From DATHWB01 sp035544575 (GTDB taxonomy: Bacteria; Actinomycetota; Acidimicrobiia; Spongiisociales; ZC4RG35), in the NCBI GenBank assembly GCA_035544575.1, contig DATKEC010000117.1:1-64000 (forward strand): a stretch of DNA of 64,000 bases. The letters run 5' to 3'. This document shows positions 41,340-50,205 of this stretch, piece after piece. Every line of letters starts with the position of its first letter. Position 1 is the first letter of the stretch. A program made the translations under genes and the position numbers. The notes below the pieces were generated by a model. It did no database searches. It was not told the origin of the DNA and saw only the letters and a list, made by a program, of their open reading frames with translations.

Positions 41340-42926
41340 TCACCAGGCCGCGACGAGTCCATCCCGACGGGAGTCACTGCCGCCGGTGACAACGCCAGAC
41401 GCGGCGACCGTCAAGAGCTGCCCGCCGCCGAAAAGGCGTGCCTCGTCGGACGATGCCAGCTCGACGGTGTGACCCATGCGCTCGAGGGCAACGGCCGTCT
41501 CGGCCGCACCGGCCTCCAACCGGACTCGGTCCCCTTCGACATCGACACTGAACCGCGGAGCGTCGAGCGCCGCCTGCGGGGCCAACTCCTCGTCGACCAG
41601 ACGCGAGAGCACCTGGATGTGCGCCTGGGCCTGTTGGAAGCCGCCCACGACGCCGAACACGGCCCACAGTCGGCCATCACTCAGCGCCATTGCGGGAATG
41701 ATGGTGTGGAACGGCCGCGCACGCCCACGGAGAGCGGAAGGATGATGAGGATTCATCGAAAACAAGGATCCGCGGTTGTGCAGGATCACGCCGGTCCCCG
41801 GTACGACTAGCCCGGAACCGAAACCATGGAACAGACTGCTGATCATCGAGGCGCCGTTGCCGTGTTCGTCGACAACGGCAACGTAGGCAGTGTCCCGGGG
41901 CGCTCCGAAGGGCACGGTCGGCACCGGAACGACGGCCCGAGCGGGATCGATGCCCGACCGGACATCCCGAATCCGATCAGGGTCGAGGCATGCGAGGGCT
42001 GCCTCGCGACCGTCGTCCGCCCCCAAGAAGGCGAACGCATCGCTGAGTCCGAGCTTCGTCGCTTCGACGACGAGGTGCGTCCACTCGGGACTGCCGACAA
42101 CTCCGAACGGATCGAATCCGTCCAGAATCGCGGCAGCGACAAGTGCGGCTATCCCCTGGCCGTTCGGTGGGCATTCCATCAACTCGATATGCCGGTAGCT
42201 GGTTGAGATCGGGTCTGTCCACTCGCCCCTGTGTTCGCGCAGATCATCGTGGGTCAACCAACCCCCGAGGCTCGACGAGTACTCGATGATCCGGTCGGCA
42301 AGGTCGCCCATGTACACAACGTCGGGCCCACCGGATGCGATGGCCTCGAGCGTGGAGGCCAGTTGCGGCAATCGAGCGATCTCACCCGCACGGGGTGCCC
42401 GCCCCCCTATGAGAAGCCCGGACGCCGGCTCAGGAGAGACCAGCGTCGCTGCGCCCCGCTCCCAACTCGCCGCCACTTCCGTTGGGACCGGAAAGCCCCG
42501 CGTGGCCAGGTCGATCGCCGGCGCCAGTGCGGCGTCGAGGGTGATCGTCCCGCGAGCGGCCAGGATCTCGGCCCACGCGTTCACCGCCCCGGGAACCGTC
42601 ACCGACAGCACTCCGTCTCGGCCGCTGACCGGCACGGACTGATGGCCCCGCGCGTGGAGGGCATCCAGCGAGGCCGCGCGCGCCGAGCGCCCGCTCCCGT
42701 CGAAGACATGGGCTTGTCGATCCGAGGCCGACCACAGCATGGCGAACAGGTCCCCGCCGATTCCCGACATCATCGGTTCGACGACACCCAGCGCGGCCGT
42801 GGCAGCGACGGCTGCATCCACGGCGTTGCCGCCCGACTGGAGAATCCGCAATCCCACCTGCGCCGCCTGCGGGCTGCTGGTGGCGACTGCGCCCCGCGCC
42901 GACGACACAGACGAACGCCCCCTCAT
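41340..42926 (-). CDS. Gamma-glutamyltransferase-like Ntn hydrolase
   Basis: A 528-aa protein; the ATG at 42926 follows GGCGGGTGG, and the frame stays open 20 codons upstream. The Ntn-hydrolase self-cleavage threonine is T346 in RDTAYVAVVDEHGNGAS, which would give about 345- and 183-residue subunits. Other features are GGNAVDAAVAATAALGVVEPMMSGIGGD (52-79) and GSDSRRDG near the C-terminus. No signal peptide, so cytoplasmic; the DTAY context is of the GGT-like/YwrD group rather than classical GGT, so substrates may be other acyl amides (compare cephalosporin acylases). Last gene of the minus-strand run from 46693. Confidence 0.85.
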   Translation of the reverse strand: MRGRSSVSSARGAVATSSPQAAQVGLRILQSGGNAVDAAVAATAALGVVEPMMSGIGGDLFAMLWSASDRQAHVFDGSGRSARAASLDALHARGHQSVPVSGRDGVLSVTVPGAVNAWAEILAARGTITLDAALAPAIDLATRGFPVPTEVAASWERGAATLVSPEPASGLLIGGRAPRAGEIARLPQLASTLEAIASGGPDVVYMGDLADRIIEYSSSLGGWLTHDDLREHRGEWTDPISTSYRHIELMECPPNGQGIAALVAAAILDGFDPFGVVGSPEWTHLVVEATKLGLSDAFAFLGADDGREAALACLDPDRIRDVRSGIDPARAVVPVPTVPFGAPRDTAYVAVVDEHGNGASMISSLFHGFGSGLVVPGTGVILHNRGSLFSMNPHHPSALRGRARPFHTIIPAMALSDGRLWAVFGVVGGFQQAQAHIQVLSRLVDEELAPQAALDAPRFSVDVEGDRVRLEAGAAETAVALERMGHTVELASSDEARLFGGGQLLTVAASGVVTGGSDSRRDGLVAAW

Positions 42927-43013
42927 CCCACCCGCCGGCAACCCGCTCCACCGCCGCCAAGCGCATCCAGACGATGCGACAGCCATCCCCGAGTAGCGAG
43001 CCGGTTCACGCGA

Positions 43014-43985
43014 CTAGAACCAGGCGGCCTTGTCGACCACGTTGAGGAGCGGTTCTCCCGCACCGAACCGTGAGGCGTTGTCGGCGAGCACGGCGAACCG
43101 TCGCTCGTCGACGTACGGCCCAGCAACGGCGACGTGCGGCGTGAGGAGCACATTGGACATGGCCCACAACGGATGTTCCGTCGGCAGGGGTTCCTCCTCG
43201 AATACGTCGAGCCCGGCACCGGCGATCTCTCCCCGCTCGAGCGCCGAGACCAGATCGTCCAGTCGCACTGTCATGCCTCTACCGATGTTCACGAGATGGG
43301 CTGTCGACTTCATCATCGAGAGCCGGCGAGCATTGAACATGCCTTCCGTCTCCGGGGTGTGGGGCACGGTCAGTACGACAAAGTCTGCCTCGGGGATCAG
43401 ACGATCGAGCTCGGCCGGCGGCGCCACCTCGTCAACCACGGGTGATCCATCTGTCACTCGGGCGTCGGTGGCGATCACTCTCGATCCGAACGTCTTCATC
43501 ATTCTGGCGATCTCCGACCCGATGCCGCCGAGGCCCACCACCAGCACCGTCGCCTCGGGCAAATGCACGACACCCTCGGCAGTCCGAATGGGATCCCATC
43601 TCCCTCGAGCCTGTTCGAGGACGTAGCGTGGGAACCCTCGTGCCAGCGCCAGCACCATCGCCACCGCATGAGTGGCGACATGGTCGTTGTAGATCCCGCG
43701 GAAGTTCGTGACGACCACGGGGTGGGCCACCAGCGCATCGAAGAAGAAGCCGGCAGGCGGTGCGGCGGCCGGAGCCTGCAGCCAGCTCAGCCGCCTCGCC
43801 GCTTCGAGCTGAGCCCTCGACAAGGTGCCATAGGCAGCTTCGGCGTCGGCCAGCGCGGCGATCGCCTCCGCGTCGGACTCGGCTACCACGACCGACACTT
43901 CGGGCAGCCCTTCGCTGATCTGTTCCGCCCACCGACGGGTCAGCTCGTCCTGCGGCGGAAGCATGACCAGCCGGTAGCCGCTCAC
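43014..43985 (-). CDS. D-2-hydroxyacid dehydrogenase
   Basis: A 323-aa protein starting at a GTG that overlaps the stop of the phosphotriesterase-like gene (GTGA). The Rossmann motif is VVGLGGIGSEIA (about 150-161); the catalytic residues are the Arg in NIGRGMTV, the Glu in LDVFEEEPLP and the His in LLTPHVAVAG. It converts a 2-ketoacid to a D-2-hydroxyacid, or the reverse, with NAD(P)H. The group is that of GhrA/GyaR-like enzymes. It has a paralogue at 45734 in the same run. Confidence 0.88.
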   Translation of the reverse strand: MSGYRLVMLPPQDELTRRWAEQISEGLPEVSVVVAESDAEAIAALADAEAAYGTLSRAQLEAARRLSWLQAPAAAPPAGFFFDALVAHPVVVTNFRGIYNDHVATHAVAMVLALARGFPRYVLEQARGRWDPIRTAEGVVHLPEATVLVVGLGGIGSEIARMMKTFGSRVIATDARVTDGSPVVDEVAPPAELDRLIPEADFVVLTVPHTPETEGMFNARRLSMMKSTAHLVNIGRGMTVRLDDLVSALERGEIAGAGLDVFEEEPLPTEHPLWAMSNVLLTPHVAVAGPYVDERRFAVLADNASRFGAGEPLLNVVDKAAWF

Positions 43986-44899
43986 GACGGAAAGCTGAAC
44001 AGCTGTCGCGGATTTTCGATGGTCATCGCGTCGATGTCCTCTCCGCTCAGCCCGCGGTCGCGTAGCAGTGGAAGGAAGCCGGTGATCACGTGGTCGTATC
44101 CCTGTCCTCCGTAGGCACGCAGGGCTCCGCGTTTGCCGACGTCGGTCGACAGGAGGATGCGGTCACGGTGGCCTCGTCCGATGAGTTCAACGATCGCATC
44201 GGCTCTCTGCTCGTCGGATTGTTTGTCCAGTTGACCGATGGCGTCATACGCGATCCACACACCGAAACGGACGAGCTCCTCGTGGTAGTCCACATCGGGC
44301 GTCGTGTCGACGTGACCGATGACGAGCTTGTCGAGGTCTGCGCCAGCGTCGGCGAACGCCCGCGCCTGCTCCATGCCGATGCGCGTGAACAGGGCGTGAG
44401 TGGAGATCGGGACTTGGGTCTCCCGCTGGGCCGCGGCGCACGCTCGGATGACGCGTGCCTCCGCCGGCGAGATCGCCCGATGGTGGGTTCCGATCTCCCC
44501 GATGATCCCGGCGACCACATCCGTACCTGCGAAGCCCTCGGTGAGGTCGCTCACAAGCAGGCGGACGATCTCCGTCTCACTCATGTCCGCTAGCCAAGGC
44601 GGATGAAACCGCTCCCAATAGAACCCGGTACCGGCAACGATGTTCACCCCGGCATCTGCCGCCACCTCCCGAAGAAGCTCGGGGTCGCCGTTCAGCCCGT
44701 GAACGGTCTGATCCACGATCGTCCGCCCGCCCTTCTCTCGGTAGACGGCGAGTTCGTCACGCGCCACCTGGGCATCGCTCAGGATCATGTGCGAGTTGAG
44801 CGTGATGTCGTAGAGGTCGTGGAACACGTGCTCGTGCGGCAGCGTGAAGCCCAATTCAGCGGGAGCGATCTCCCCCAACACCGTTTGTACGTTTCTCAC
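43982..44899 (-). CDS. Phosphotriesterase-family lactonase/hydrolase
   Basis: A 305-aa protein, GTG at 44899 after GAGGAGGGG. Binuclear-metal motifs: HEHVFHD (HxH), Glu in GIIGEIGTHH replacing the carboxylated Lys as in the PHP-type members, His in PISTHALF, His in LVIGHVDT and Asp in LLSTDVG. PHP-type proteins of this sort include sugar lactonases, and others are esterases or unknown. It lies between the SDR (44933) and the D-2-hydroxyacid dehydrogenase genes of one minus-strand run. Substrate not established. Confidence 0.87.
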   Translation of the reverse strand: MRNVQTVLGEIAPAELGFTLPHEHVFHDLYDITLNSHMILSDAQVARDELAVYREKGGRTIVDQTVHGLNGDPELLREVAADAGVNIVAGTGFYWERFHPPWLADMSETEIVRLLVSDLTEGFAGTDVVAGIIGEIGTHHRAISPAEARVIRACAAAQRETQVPISTHALFTRIGMEQARAFADAGADLDKLVIGHVDTTPDVDYHEELVRFGVWIAYDAIGQLDKQSDEQRADAIVELIGRGHRDRILLSTDVGKRGALRAYGGQGYDHVITGFLPLLRDRGLSGEDIDAMTIENPRQLFSFPS

Positions 44900-44932
44900 C
44901 AGCTAGCCCCTCCTCTGGGGTCGAGTCCTCGG

Positions 44933-45709
44933 TCAGTACATGACCGACGCACCACTCACATTGATCGTCGCTCCGCTGATGAAACTGGCGTGACGGGAGG
45001 CGAGAAACACCACGACAGCAGCCACCTCCTCGGGCTGACCGATCCGCCCCAGCGGACAGGCCTGGATCCCCGCCTCCACCATCTCGGCGGGGTTGTCGAC
45101 GTGCTGCATCGGCGTGTCGATCTGTCCGGGCGACACGGTGTTCACGAGGATGCCGTGCGGGCCGAAATGCTTGGCGAATCCCCTCGCCATCGAGACCACG
45201 CCTCCTTTGGAAGCAACGTAGGCGTGACTACCGGAGGCGGGTCCGGTCAGCCACGCGCCGGACGTGAAGTTGATGATTCGTCCGCCGTCGCCGGCCTCCA
45301 CCATCGCGTTCCCGACCGCCCGGTTCAGGAAGAAGCCCGACTTGAGGTTGACATCGAGTTGCAGGTCCCAATCATCCTCCGTCACGTCGTCCACGGGCTG
45401 GCGGCGTAGGACGGCTGCGACATGGGCGAGCGTCCACAACGACCCAACCGCGTCTTTCGCCTGCTCGACGAGATGCGGTATCGCCCCGATGTCGCGCAGG
45501 TCGAATCCGATGGCTACATGCCGATCGGGCGTGCCGATCTCGGCAATCGTCTGACGGACGCCTTGCTCGTCGCGATCGACCGCCACCACCCGCGCTCCGG
45601 CGCCAGCCATCGCCTTCGCCGTCGCTCGGCCGATCCCGCTGGCCGCTCCCGTGACGATCACCCCACGGTCATCGAGACCCGCGCCGAGATTCCATCCACT
45701 GTCCGTCAT
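44933..45709 (-). CDS. Short-chain dehydrogenase/reductase
   Basis: A 258-aa classical SDR: TGAASGIGRA (20-29), catalytic Ser in INFTSGAW, YVASK catalytic pair, and the C-terminal GATINVSGASVMY. The cofactor acidic residue after the second strand (VVAVDRDEQ) indicates NAD preference. It oxidises or reduces a hydroxyl/keto group, very likely of a sugar-acid or hydroxyacid from the neighbouring enzymes. Lies 33 bp upstream of the phosphotriesterase-like gene. Confidence 0.9.
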   Translation of the reverse strand: MTDSGWNLGAGLDDRGVIVTGAASGIGRATAKAMAGAGARVVAVDRDEQGVRQTIAEIGTPDRHVAIGFDLRDIGAIPHLVEQAKDAVGSLWTLAHVAAVLRRQPVDDVTEDDWDLQLDVNLKSGFFLNRAVGNAMVEAGDGGRIINFTSGAWLTGPASGSHAYVASKGGVVSMARGFAKHFGPHGILVNTVSPGQIDTPMQHVDNPAEMVEAGIQACPLGRIGQPEEVAAVVVFLASRHASFISGATINVSGASVMY

Positions 45710-45733
45710 GCATTTCCCTCCTGAGCCCGGCGA

Positions 45734-46693
45734 TCAGCCGCGACTCACGTATTCGTCCAGTCGCCTGCCGTCGACCACCCGGTTCACCCAAGGAGTCTCC
45801 TCCCCCTGGAACGCGCGCAGGTTCTGTCGAAAGATGCGGGCGAGCCGCTCGCCGTATCGCGGAGTGTCGCCCGCCGAGTGGGGGGTGATCACGACATTGT
45901 TCATGTCCCACAGCGGCGAGTCCGACGGGAGCGGCTCGGTTTCGAAGACGTCGAGTCCCGCACCTCGCAGCCTTCCTCCCGCCAGAGCGTCGATGAGGGC
46001 AGCCTCATCGACAACGCTCCCGCGGCCGACGTTGATCACATAACCGTGACCAAGCGCCTCCAACTCCTCCGCGCCGATCAGGTGACGGGTCTCCGACGAC
46101 CCAGGGATCGTGATCACGAGAATGTCCGACAGCCTGCACATCTCGAGCAGTTCACCGGGCCCGAACACCCGGGGAACCACACCGTTGTAATCGTTTGGGT
46201 GCCGCTTGAACCCGAGCAGGTCGACATCCCAGCCCTGTGCGCGTCTGGCGAACGCCTCGCCTATTGTCCCCAGGCCCACGATCCCGATCGTGCTTCCCGC
46301 CAACTCGGGTCCTTCGCGCATGATCCACTCGTGCCGCATCCCGTCCCGGACGGCGTCGGCGATCCTCCTGGTGAGTGCGAGCAGCAGCCCGAACGCACCC
46401 TCCGCCACGCTCACGTGAACACCCGTGGCGGTCGTGAGCGCGACATCTTCTTGCTCGAACAACTCGAGCGGGTACTGCTCGAATCCGGCGCCCACGCCCT
46501 GAATCCAGGCCAGGGAGGGTTTGAGAAAGCGGTCGCGCCAGGTGTAGGTGAGGAGGATCTGGGCACCGTCGGCGAGGGCGGCTTCGACTTCATCGTCACT
46601 CGACGCCTCGATGAGCTCCACGTCTGGTGTCGCCCTGACTTCTTCAACGAGCCCGGTGACACTCGCTGGATGTAGCACTGCCCGAATCGTCAT
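45734..46693 (-). CDS. D-2-hydroxyacid dehydrogenase (second)
   Basis: A 319-aa protein from the ATG at 46693 (AGGAGTGTGC). Rossmann motif GIVGLGTIGEAFARR, catalytic Arg in NVGRGSVVDEAAL, Glu in LDVFETEPLP, His in VITPHSAG. It heads the minus-strand run 46693-41340 (dehydrogenase, SDR, lactonase, dehydrogenase, GGT-like enzyme). Differs substantially from the protein at 43014, so the two probably act on different hydroxyacids. A LacI-type site lies in the gap to the divergent cupin gene. Confidence 0.88.
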   Translation of the reverse strand: MTIRAVLHPASVTGLVEEVRATPDVELIEASSDDEVEAALADGAQILLTYTWRDRFLKPSLAWIQGVGAGFEQYPLELFEQEDVALTTATGVHVSVAEGAFGLLLALTRRIADAVRDGMRHEWIMREGPELAGSTIGIVGLGTIGEAFARRAQGWDVDLLGFKRHPNDYNGVVPRVFGPGELLEMCRLSDILVITIPGSSETRHLIGAEELEALGHGYVINVGRGSVVDEAALIDALAGGRLRGAGLDVFETEPLPSDSPLWDMNNVVITPHSAGDTPRYGERLARIFRQNLRAFQGEETPWVNRVVDGRRLDEYVSRG

Positions 46694-46750
46694 GCACACT
46701 CCTCTGACGCCTATCAGCTCGACGCCGCGGCTGGATCGACCATCGCAGCC

Positions 46751-46764
46751 TAGAATCGATTCCA
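46751..46764. promoter_or_regulatory. LacI-type operator candidate between dehydrogenase and cupin genes
   Basis: TAGAATCGATTCCA with a perfect GAATCGATTC core palindrome, in the 122-bp divergent gap. It has ATCGAT instead of AACGTT in the middle, so it is a variant of the family. Confidence 0.5.
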
Positions 46765-46815
46765 ATATCTCGCCACATGGTTGAATCGCACCACCGAACA
46801 ACCGAGGAGCAGCTC

Positions 46816-47274
46816 ATGACCACGTCATCGCCCGATGGAGATTCCCTCGCAGGAACCCAAAGTCGCGGGGAGTATCCGGCCACCAAGATGCACTTCTCGG
46901 AACTGACTGCCGAGGTTCTCCATGCGTTGAAACATGGAGACAGCGGCGACGCCCGGGGCCACGACGGCCGCGTGATCGCGGTCAAGACCACCCCCGCCCG
47001 CGGCACCGCCTCCTCCATCGTCGTGGGGGCGGCGGCGCTCCCTCCCGGTTACAGCACACCCGCGCACCATCATCTCGCGGAAGAAGTCGCCGTCGTCATG
47101 TCGGGCAGCGGACACGTCGAGATCGACGGCGACGTTCACACGGTGACCGAGGGGACCGTTCTGGTGACTCCCTCAAACTCGACCCACATCACGACTGCGG
47201 ATGAGTCCGGTCCACTCGTGATCCTGTGGTTCTACTCCCCGCCTGGGAGCGAGACACGCTGGCTGCGGGACTGA
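46816..47274 (+). CDS. Cupin-domain protein
   Basis: A 152-aa protein from the ATG at 46816 after GAGGAGCAGCTC, preferred over an ATG 39 bp upstream without ribosome site. The cupin barrel has LPPGYSTPAHHHLAEEVAVVMSGSG with the metal-binding HHH...E motif 1 and VTEGTVLVTPSNSTH with a His in motif 2. Possible sugar-isomerase, dioxygenase or ligand-sensing role; small cupins like this cannot be assigned from the sequence. Converges on the FMN-oxidase gene with a gap of 4 bp. Confidence 0.82.
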   Translation: MTTSSPDGDSLAGTQSRGEYPATKMHFSELTAEVLHALKHGDSGDARGHDGRVIAVKTTPARGTASSIVVGAAALPPGYSTPAHHHLAEEVAVVMSGSGHVEIDGDVHTVTEGTVLVTPSNSTHITTADESGPLVILWFYSPPGSETRWLRD

Positions 47275-47278
47275 GGTC

Positions 47279-48337
47279 TCAGCTCGGTCGGATGAGGTCG
47301 GGTGTGATCTCCTCGACCGTCCGTGCGCCACACAGCGCCATGGTCAACTCCAACTCCTCGGCGAGGTGTCGCAGAACCTGTTCGACACCGGACGCGCCGC
47401 CGACAGCCAGTCCCCACATCACCGGCCGACCAACGAGCACGACGTCGGCACCCAGGGCCAGCGCCTTGAACACGTCCCCACCGCGTCGAACCCCTCCATC
47501 CACCATCACCGTTGTGGCGCCTCCGACCGCGTCCCTCACCTCGGGAAGAGCCTCCATCGACGGGATCACGGAATCGAGTTGACGCCCACCGTGGTTCGAT
47601 ACGATCACCGCCTCTGCCCCCTCGGCGGCCGCCCGGGCAGCGTCGTCAGCGCGCACGATCCCCTTCAGCATGAGCGGAAGATCGGTCAGCCCCCGCAGCC
47701 AACCAACGTCGTCCCACGTCAGGGACGGGTCCCACAGTTCGGTGGCGCCGGCGCCGGCTGCCGCCGGCGGTGTGAGGCCGTAGAACGGCTCGTGGCCCGC
47801 AGCGAACCACTCCGGACGGACTTCGAATCCGTGACGGCGCTCGGCGATCCGTCCACCCACGACGGGCGCGTCGACGGTCACCACCAATCCGCTACAGCCC
47901 GCCGCCTGAGCTCGGTGGAGCACCTCGGCCGTGCGAACCCGATCCTTCCCTACGTACGCCTGGAACCACACCGGACCCGACGCGGCGGCCATCACCTCCT
48001 CGACCGGTAGCGACGATCCGAGGCTGAGCACCAGGATCGTGCCCGCCGCCGCGGCTGCGCGGGCTGTGGCCCGTTCACCGTCGGCGTGCGAGATCCGGTG
48101 CATCGCGGTGGGGGCCAGGATCACGGGGAGGTCGATCTCGTGGCCGAGCACCGAGGTCTTCGTCGACCGGTGAGAAACGTCGACCAGTACCTTCGGGAGC
48201 AGCCGAATCGCATCGAACGCGGCGGCATTGGCATCCCGCGTCCTCCCCTCACCGGCGGCGCCTGAAACGAACGCGGCCCCCGATGGACCAAGGATGTCAA
48301 CTGCCGCCGCTTCGAAGTCAGCGAGCGTCAGCAGCAT
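47279..48337 (-). CDS. FMN-dependent alpha-hydroxyacid oxidase/dehydrogenase
   Basis: A 352-aa (S)-2-hydroxyacid oxidase-family TIM barrel from the ATG at 48337. The family N-terminal segment FVSGAAGEGRTRDANAAAFD, the lysine in LMLKGIV, the catalytic His249 in SNHGGRQLDS, and the FMN phosphate loop VDGGVRRGGDVFKALALGA are present. The usual first Tyr of the YxxGG motif is Phe here. It oxidises L-lactate- or glycolate-type 2-hydroxyacids to ketoacids. Preceded by two tandem LacI-type sites shared with the divergent exporter gene. Confidence 0.88.
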   Translation of the reverse strand: MLLTLADFEAAAVDILGPSGAAFVSGAAGEGRTRDANAAAFDAIRLLPKVLVDVSHRSTKTSVLGHEIDLPVILAPTAMHRISHADGERATARAAAAAGTILVLSLGSSLPVEEVMAAASGPVWFQAYVGKDRVRTAEVLHRAQAAGCSGLVVTVDAPVVGGRIAERRHGFEVRPEWFAAGHEPFYGLTPPAAAGAGATELWDPSLTWDDVGWLRGLTDLPLMLKGIVRADDAARAAAEGAEAVIVSNHGGRQLDSVIPSMEALPEVRDAVGGATTVMVDGGVRRGGDVFKALALGADVVLVGRPVMWGLAVGGASGVEQVLRHLAEELELTMALCGARTVEEITPDLIRPS

Positions 48338-48352
48338 TCGCCGATCGTACCT

Positions 48353-48377
48353 GGATACGATTCTTGGATACGATTCC
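48353..48377. promoter_or_regulatory. Two tandem LacI-type operator candidates
   Basis: GGATACGATTCT (48353-48364) and GGATACGATTCC (48366-48377) stand in direct repetition 13 bp apart, immediately upstream of the FMN-oxidase start codon at 48337. The second is the same as the site at 38311. Confidence 0.6.
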
Positions 48378-48542
48378 AATCGTCCATGATTGCGCGACCT
48401 GACTGTCCAAACGATGTGGTTGGCCCTCGGACCGGGCCAGCCACCTCCGACGCTGTGAGCGAGGAGCCCCAATGGCACCACCAGAACCACCGACTCCGCC
48501 CCTGCGGACGAGAGATCGGGTGGATCTAGGGAGACGACACAG

Positions 48543-49439
48543 GTGAATCGGGGATCCTGGGCGGCGCTCTGGGCGCTGAGCGTCGGTTGGGGAACTGTCG
48601 GCGTGGCAACGCGTGCGGCGCTCGAGAACGGGGTCGGCAGCCTCACCATCGTCGCCGGGCGCCTCGTCATCGCCACCGCTCTCGTCGCCGCCGCCCAGTT
48701 GTTCCTGCGGCGCCGGATGTCGTGGGATCCGACCCTCGTTCGGACGGGGACGGTCATGGCCATCGTCGGTGTGGCGATGCCGTACGTGCTCTTCAACTAC
48801 GCCTACAAGTACGCCTCGGCTGGATTCGTTGGACTGATGGCGGCGCTGGCACCGCTGGGCACCGCCATCTTCGCCCACTTTCTGCTACCCGGTGAGAGGA
48901 TCGGCCGCCGCCGGCTGTTCGGATTGAGTTTGGCCATCGCCGGCGTTGCCGTGCTGCTCTTGGCAGGAGACAGTGGGCTGGCGGTCGGCGGTCGGCCATC
49001 GCTGGCGATCGCTTGGTCGATACCGGGCGTGGCGGCGTTCTCCTTCTCCACGGTGTACGCCAAGCGCCAGACCGCGTCACTCGCCGGATTCGACGTGTTG
49101 GTCGTCCAGTTCGCGGTGGCGACGGCCCTGATGCTTGCCCCGACCTTCCTGATGGAGGGAGTGCCTCGCCTCGACGCCGAATCGTGGTGGCTCCTCGTTT
49201 ACCTGGCGATCGGCTCCACCGTCGTCCCGCTGATGCTGTTCTACTGGGTGCTCCAGCGAAACACCGCTGCCCAGACGGCGTTGGTCGGCTTCATCGTTCC
49301 ACTCGTCGCGGTCATCGCCGGCGTCGTGCTCATGAGCGAGAAGGTCGGAACGGGTCTCATCCTCGGAGGCGCCGCCATCATCACGGGGGTGATCGTCGCG
49401 GACAGAAGCGGGCGTGATGCCACCACCGTCCCAGCTTGA
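48543..49439 (+). CDS. EamA-family (DMT superfamily) transporter
   Basis: A 298-aa membrane protein starting at a GTG (GGGAGACGACACAG upstream). About ten hydrophobic spans in two repeats of five, each opening with the EamA signature (WGTVGVATRAAL; IAWSIPGVAAFSFSTVYAKRQ). Members export amino acids or drugs, or import nucleotide sugars. It lies opposite the FMN oxidase with two operator sites between them, so regulation with the island is likely; export of a toxic intermediate is a guess. Confidence 0.88.
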   Translation: MNRGSWAALWALSVGWGTVGVATRAALENGVGSLTIVAGRLVIATALVAAAQLFLRRRMSWDPTLVRTGTVMAIVGVAMPYVLFNYAYKYASAGFVGLMAALAPLGTAIFAHFLLPGERIGRRRLFGLSLAIAGVAVLLLAGDSGLAVGGRPSLAIAWSIPGVAAFSFSTVYAKRQTASLAGFDVLVVQFAVATALMLAPTFLMEGVPRLDAESWWLLVYLAIGSTVVPLMLFYWVLQRNTAAQTALVGFIVPLVAVIAGVVLMSEKVGTGLILGGAAIITGVIVADRSGRDATTVPA

Positions 49440-49440
49440 T

Positions 49441-50205
49441 TTAGCGGGTGGCGGTCCATCCTCCGTCGACGTACCACGTCTGACCGGTCACATACCGTGC
49501 CCGGTCGGACAGGAGGAAGGTGACGACCTCCGCGATCTCATCAGGTGACGCGAACCGCCCCAGCGGTGTACGCGCATTGTCGGCATCGACGTCGAGGAGG
49601 CCTGCGGCAAGCCACTGGTCGTAAAACTCCGTTCGGGTCTGGCCCGGTCCGACCGCATTCACGCGCACACCGTGTGGAGCGAGTTCCACCGCCAGCACAC
49701 GAGTGAGGGCGTTGATTCCTGCCTTGGCGGCCGCATATGCCGGACGGCGAGGAAACACTGTCTCGGCGGCCATCGACGATATGGACACGATGTCGCCACC
49801 GTCGGACGTGGCCATGTGCGCTCCGAACACGGAACTGCACAGGTACGCCGAGAACAGATTGATACGGATGGTCCGGTCCCATTCGTCGTCCGTGGACTCG
49901 AGCGCCGGCTTGTTCAGCCGCAGACCGGCGTTGTTGACGAGGACGTCGACCCGTCCGAACCGATCCAAGGTGGCGTCCAGACAGGCACGGACGCTGTCTT
50001 CGTCCCCCACGTCGAGCGGGAATCCCAGCGCAGCGATCCCCGACTCGTCCAAGGAACGAACGGCCTCGGCGGCCGCGGCATCGTCGATGTCGCCGATGAC
50101 GACCGCGCCCCCGCGCCCTCCGAACATCCGGGCACAGGCCCGGCCGATTCCTCGACCCCCTCCGGTGACGAGGGCGACTTTCCCCGTGAACTCCAGGTCG
50201 GACAT
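49441..50205 (-). CDS. Short-chain dehydrogenase/reductase
   Basis: A 254-aa classical SDR starting at the ATG whose first base is the last of the upstream stop (TGATG). Motifs are TGGGRGIGRA (14-23), NNAG, the catalytic Ser in ISSMAAE, YAAAK and the end YVDGGWTATR. The Asp after strand 2 (VVIGDIDD) indicates NAD. It is translationally coupled to the degenerate SDR upstream. Substrate unknown; probably a hydroxy/keto intermediate. Confidence 0.9.
   Translation of the reverse strand: MSDLEFTGKVALVTGGGRGIGRACARMFGGRGGAVVIGDIDDAAAAEAVRSLDESGIAALGFPLDVGDEDSVRACLDATLDRFGRVDVLVNNAGLRLNKPALESTDDEWDRTIRINLFSAYLCSSVFGAHMATSDGGDIVSISSMAAETVFPRRPAYAAAKAGINALTRVLAVELAPHGVRVNAVGPGQTRTEFYDQWLAAGLLDVDADNARTPLGRFASPDEIAEVVTFLLSDRARYVTGQTWYVDGGWTATR

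Noticed and set aside
44880..44898. TTGTACGTTTCTCACC at the start of the phosphotriesterase-like gene as an operator.
   Set aside because: It is within coding sequence and only one half fits the consensus.
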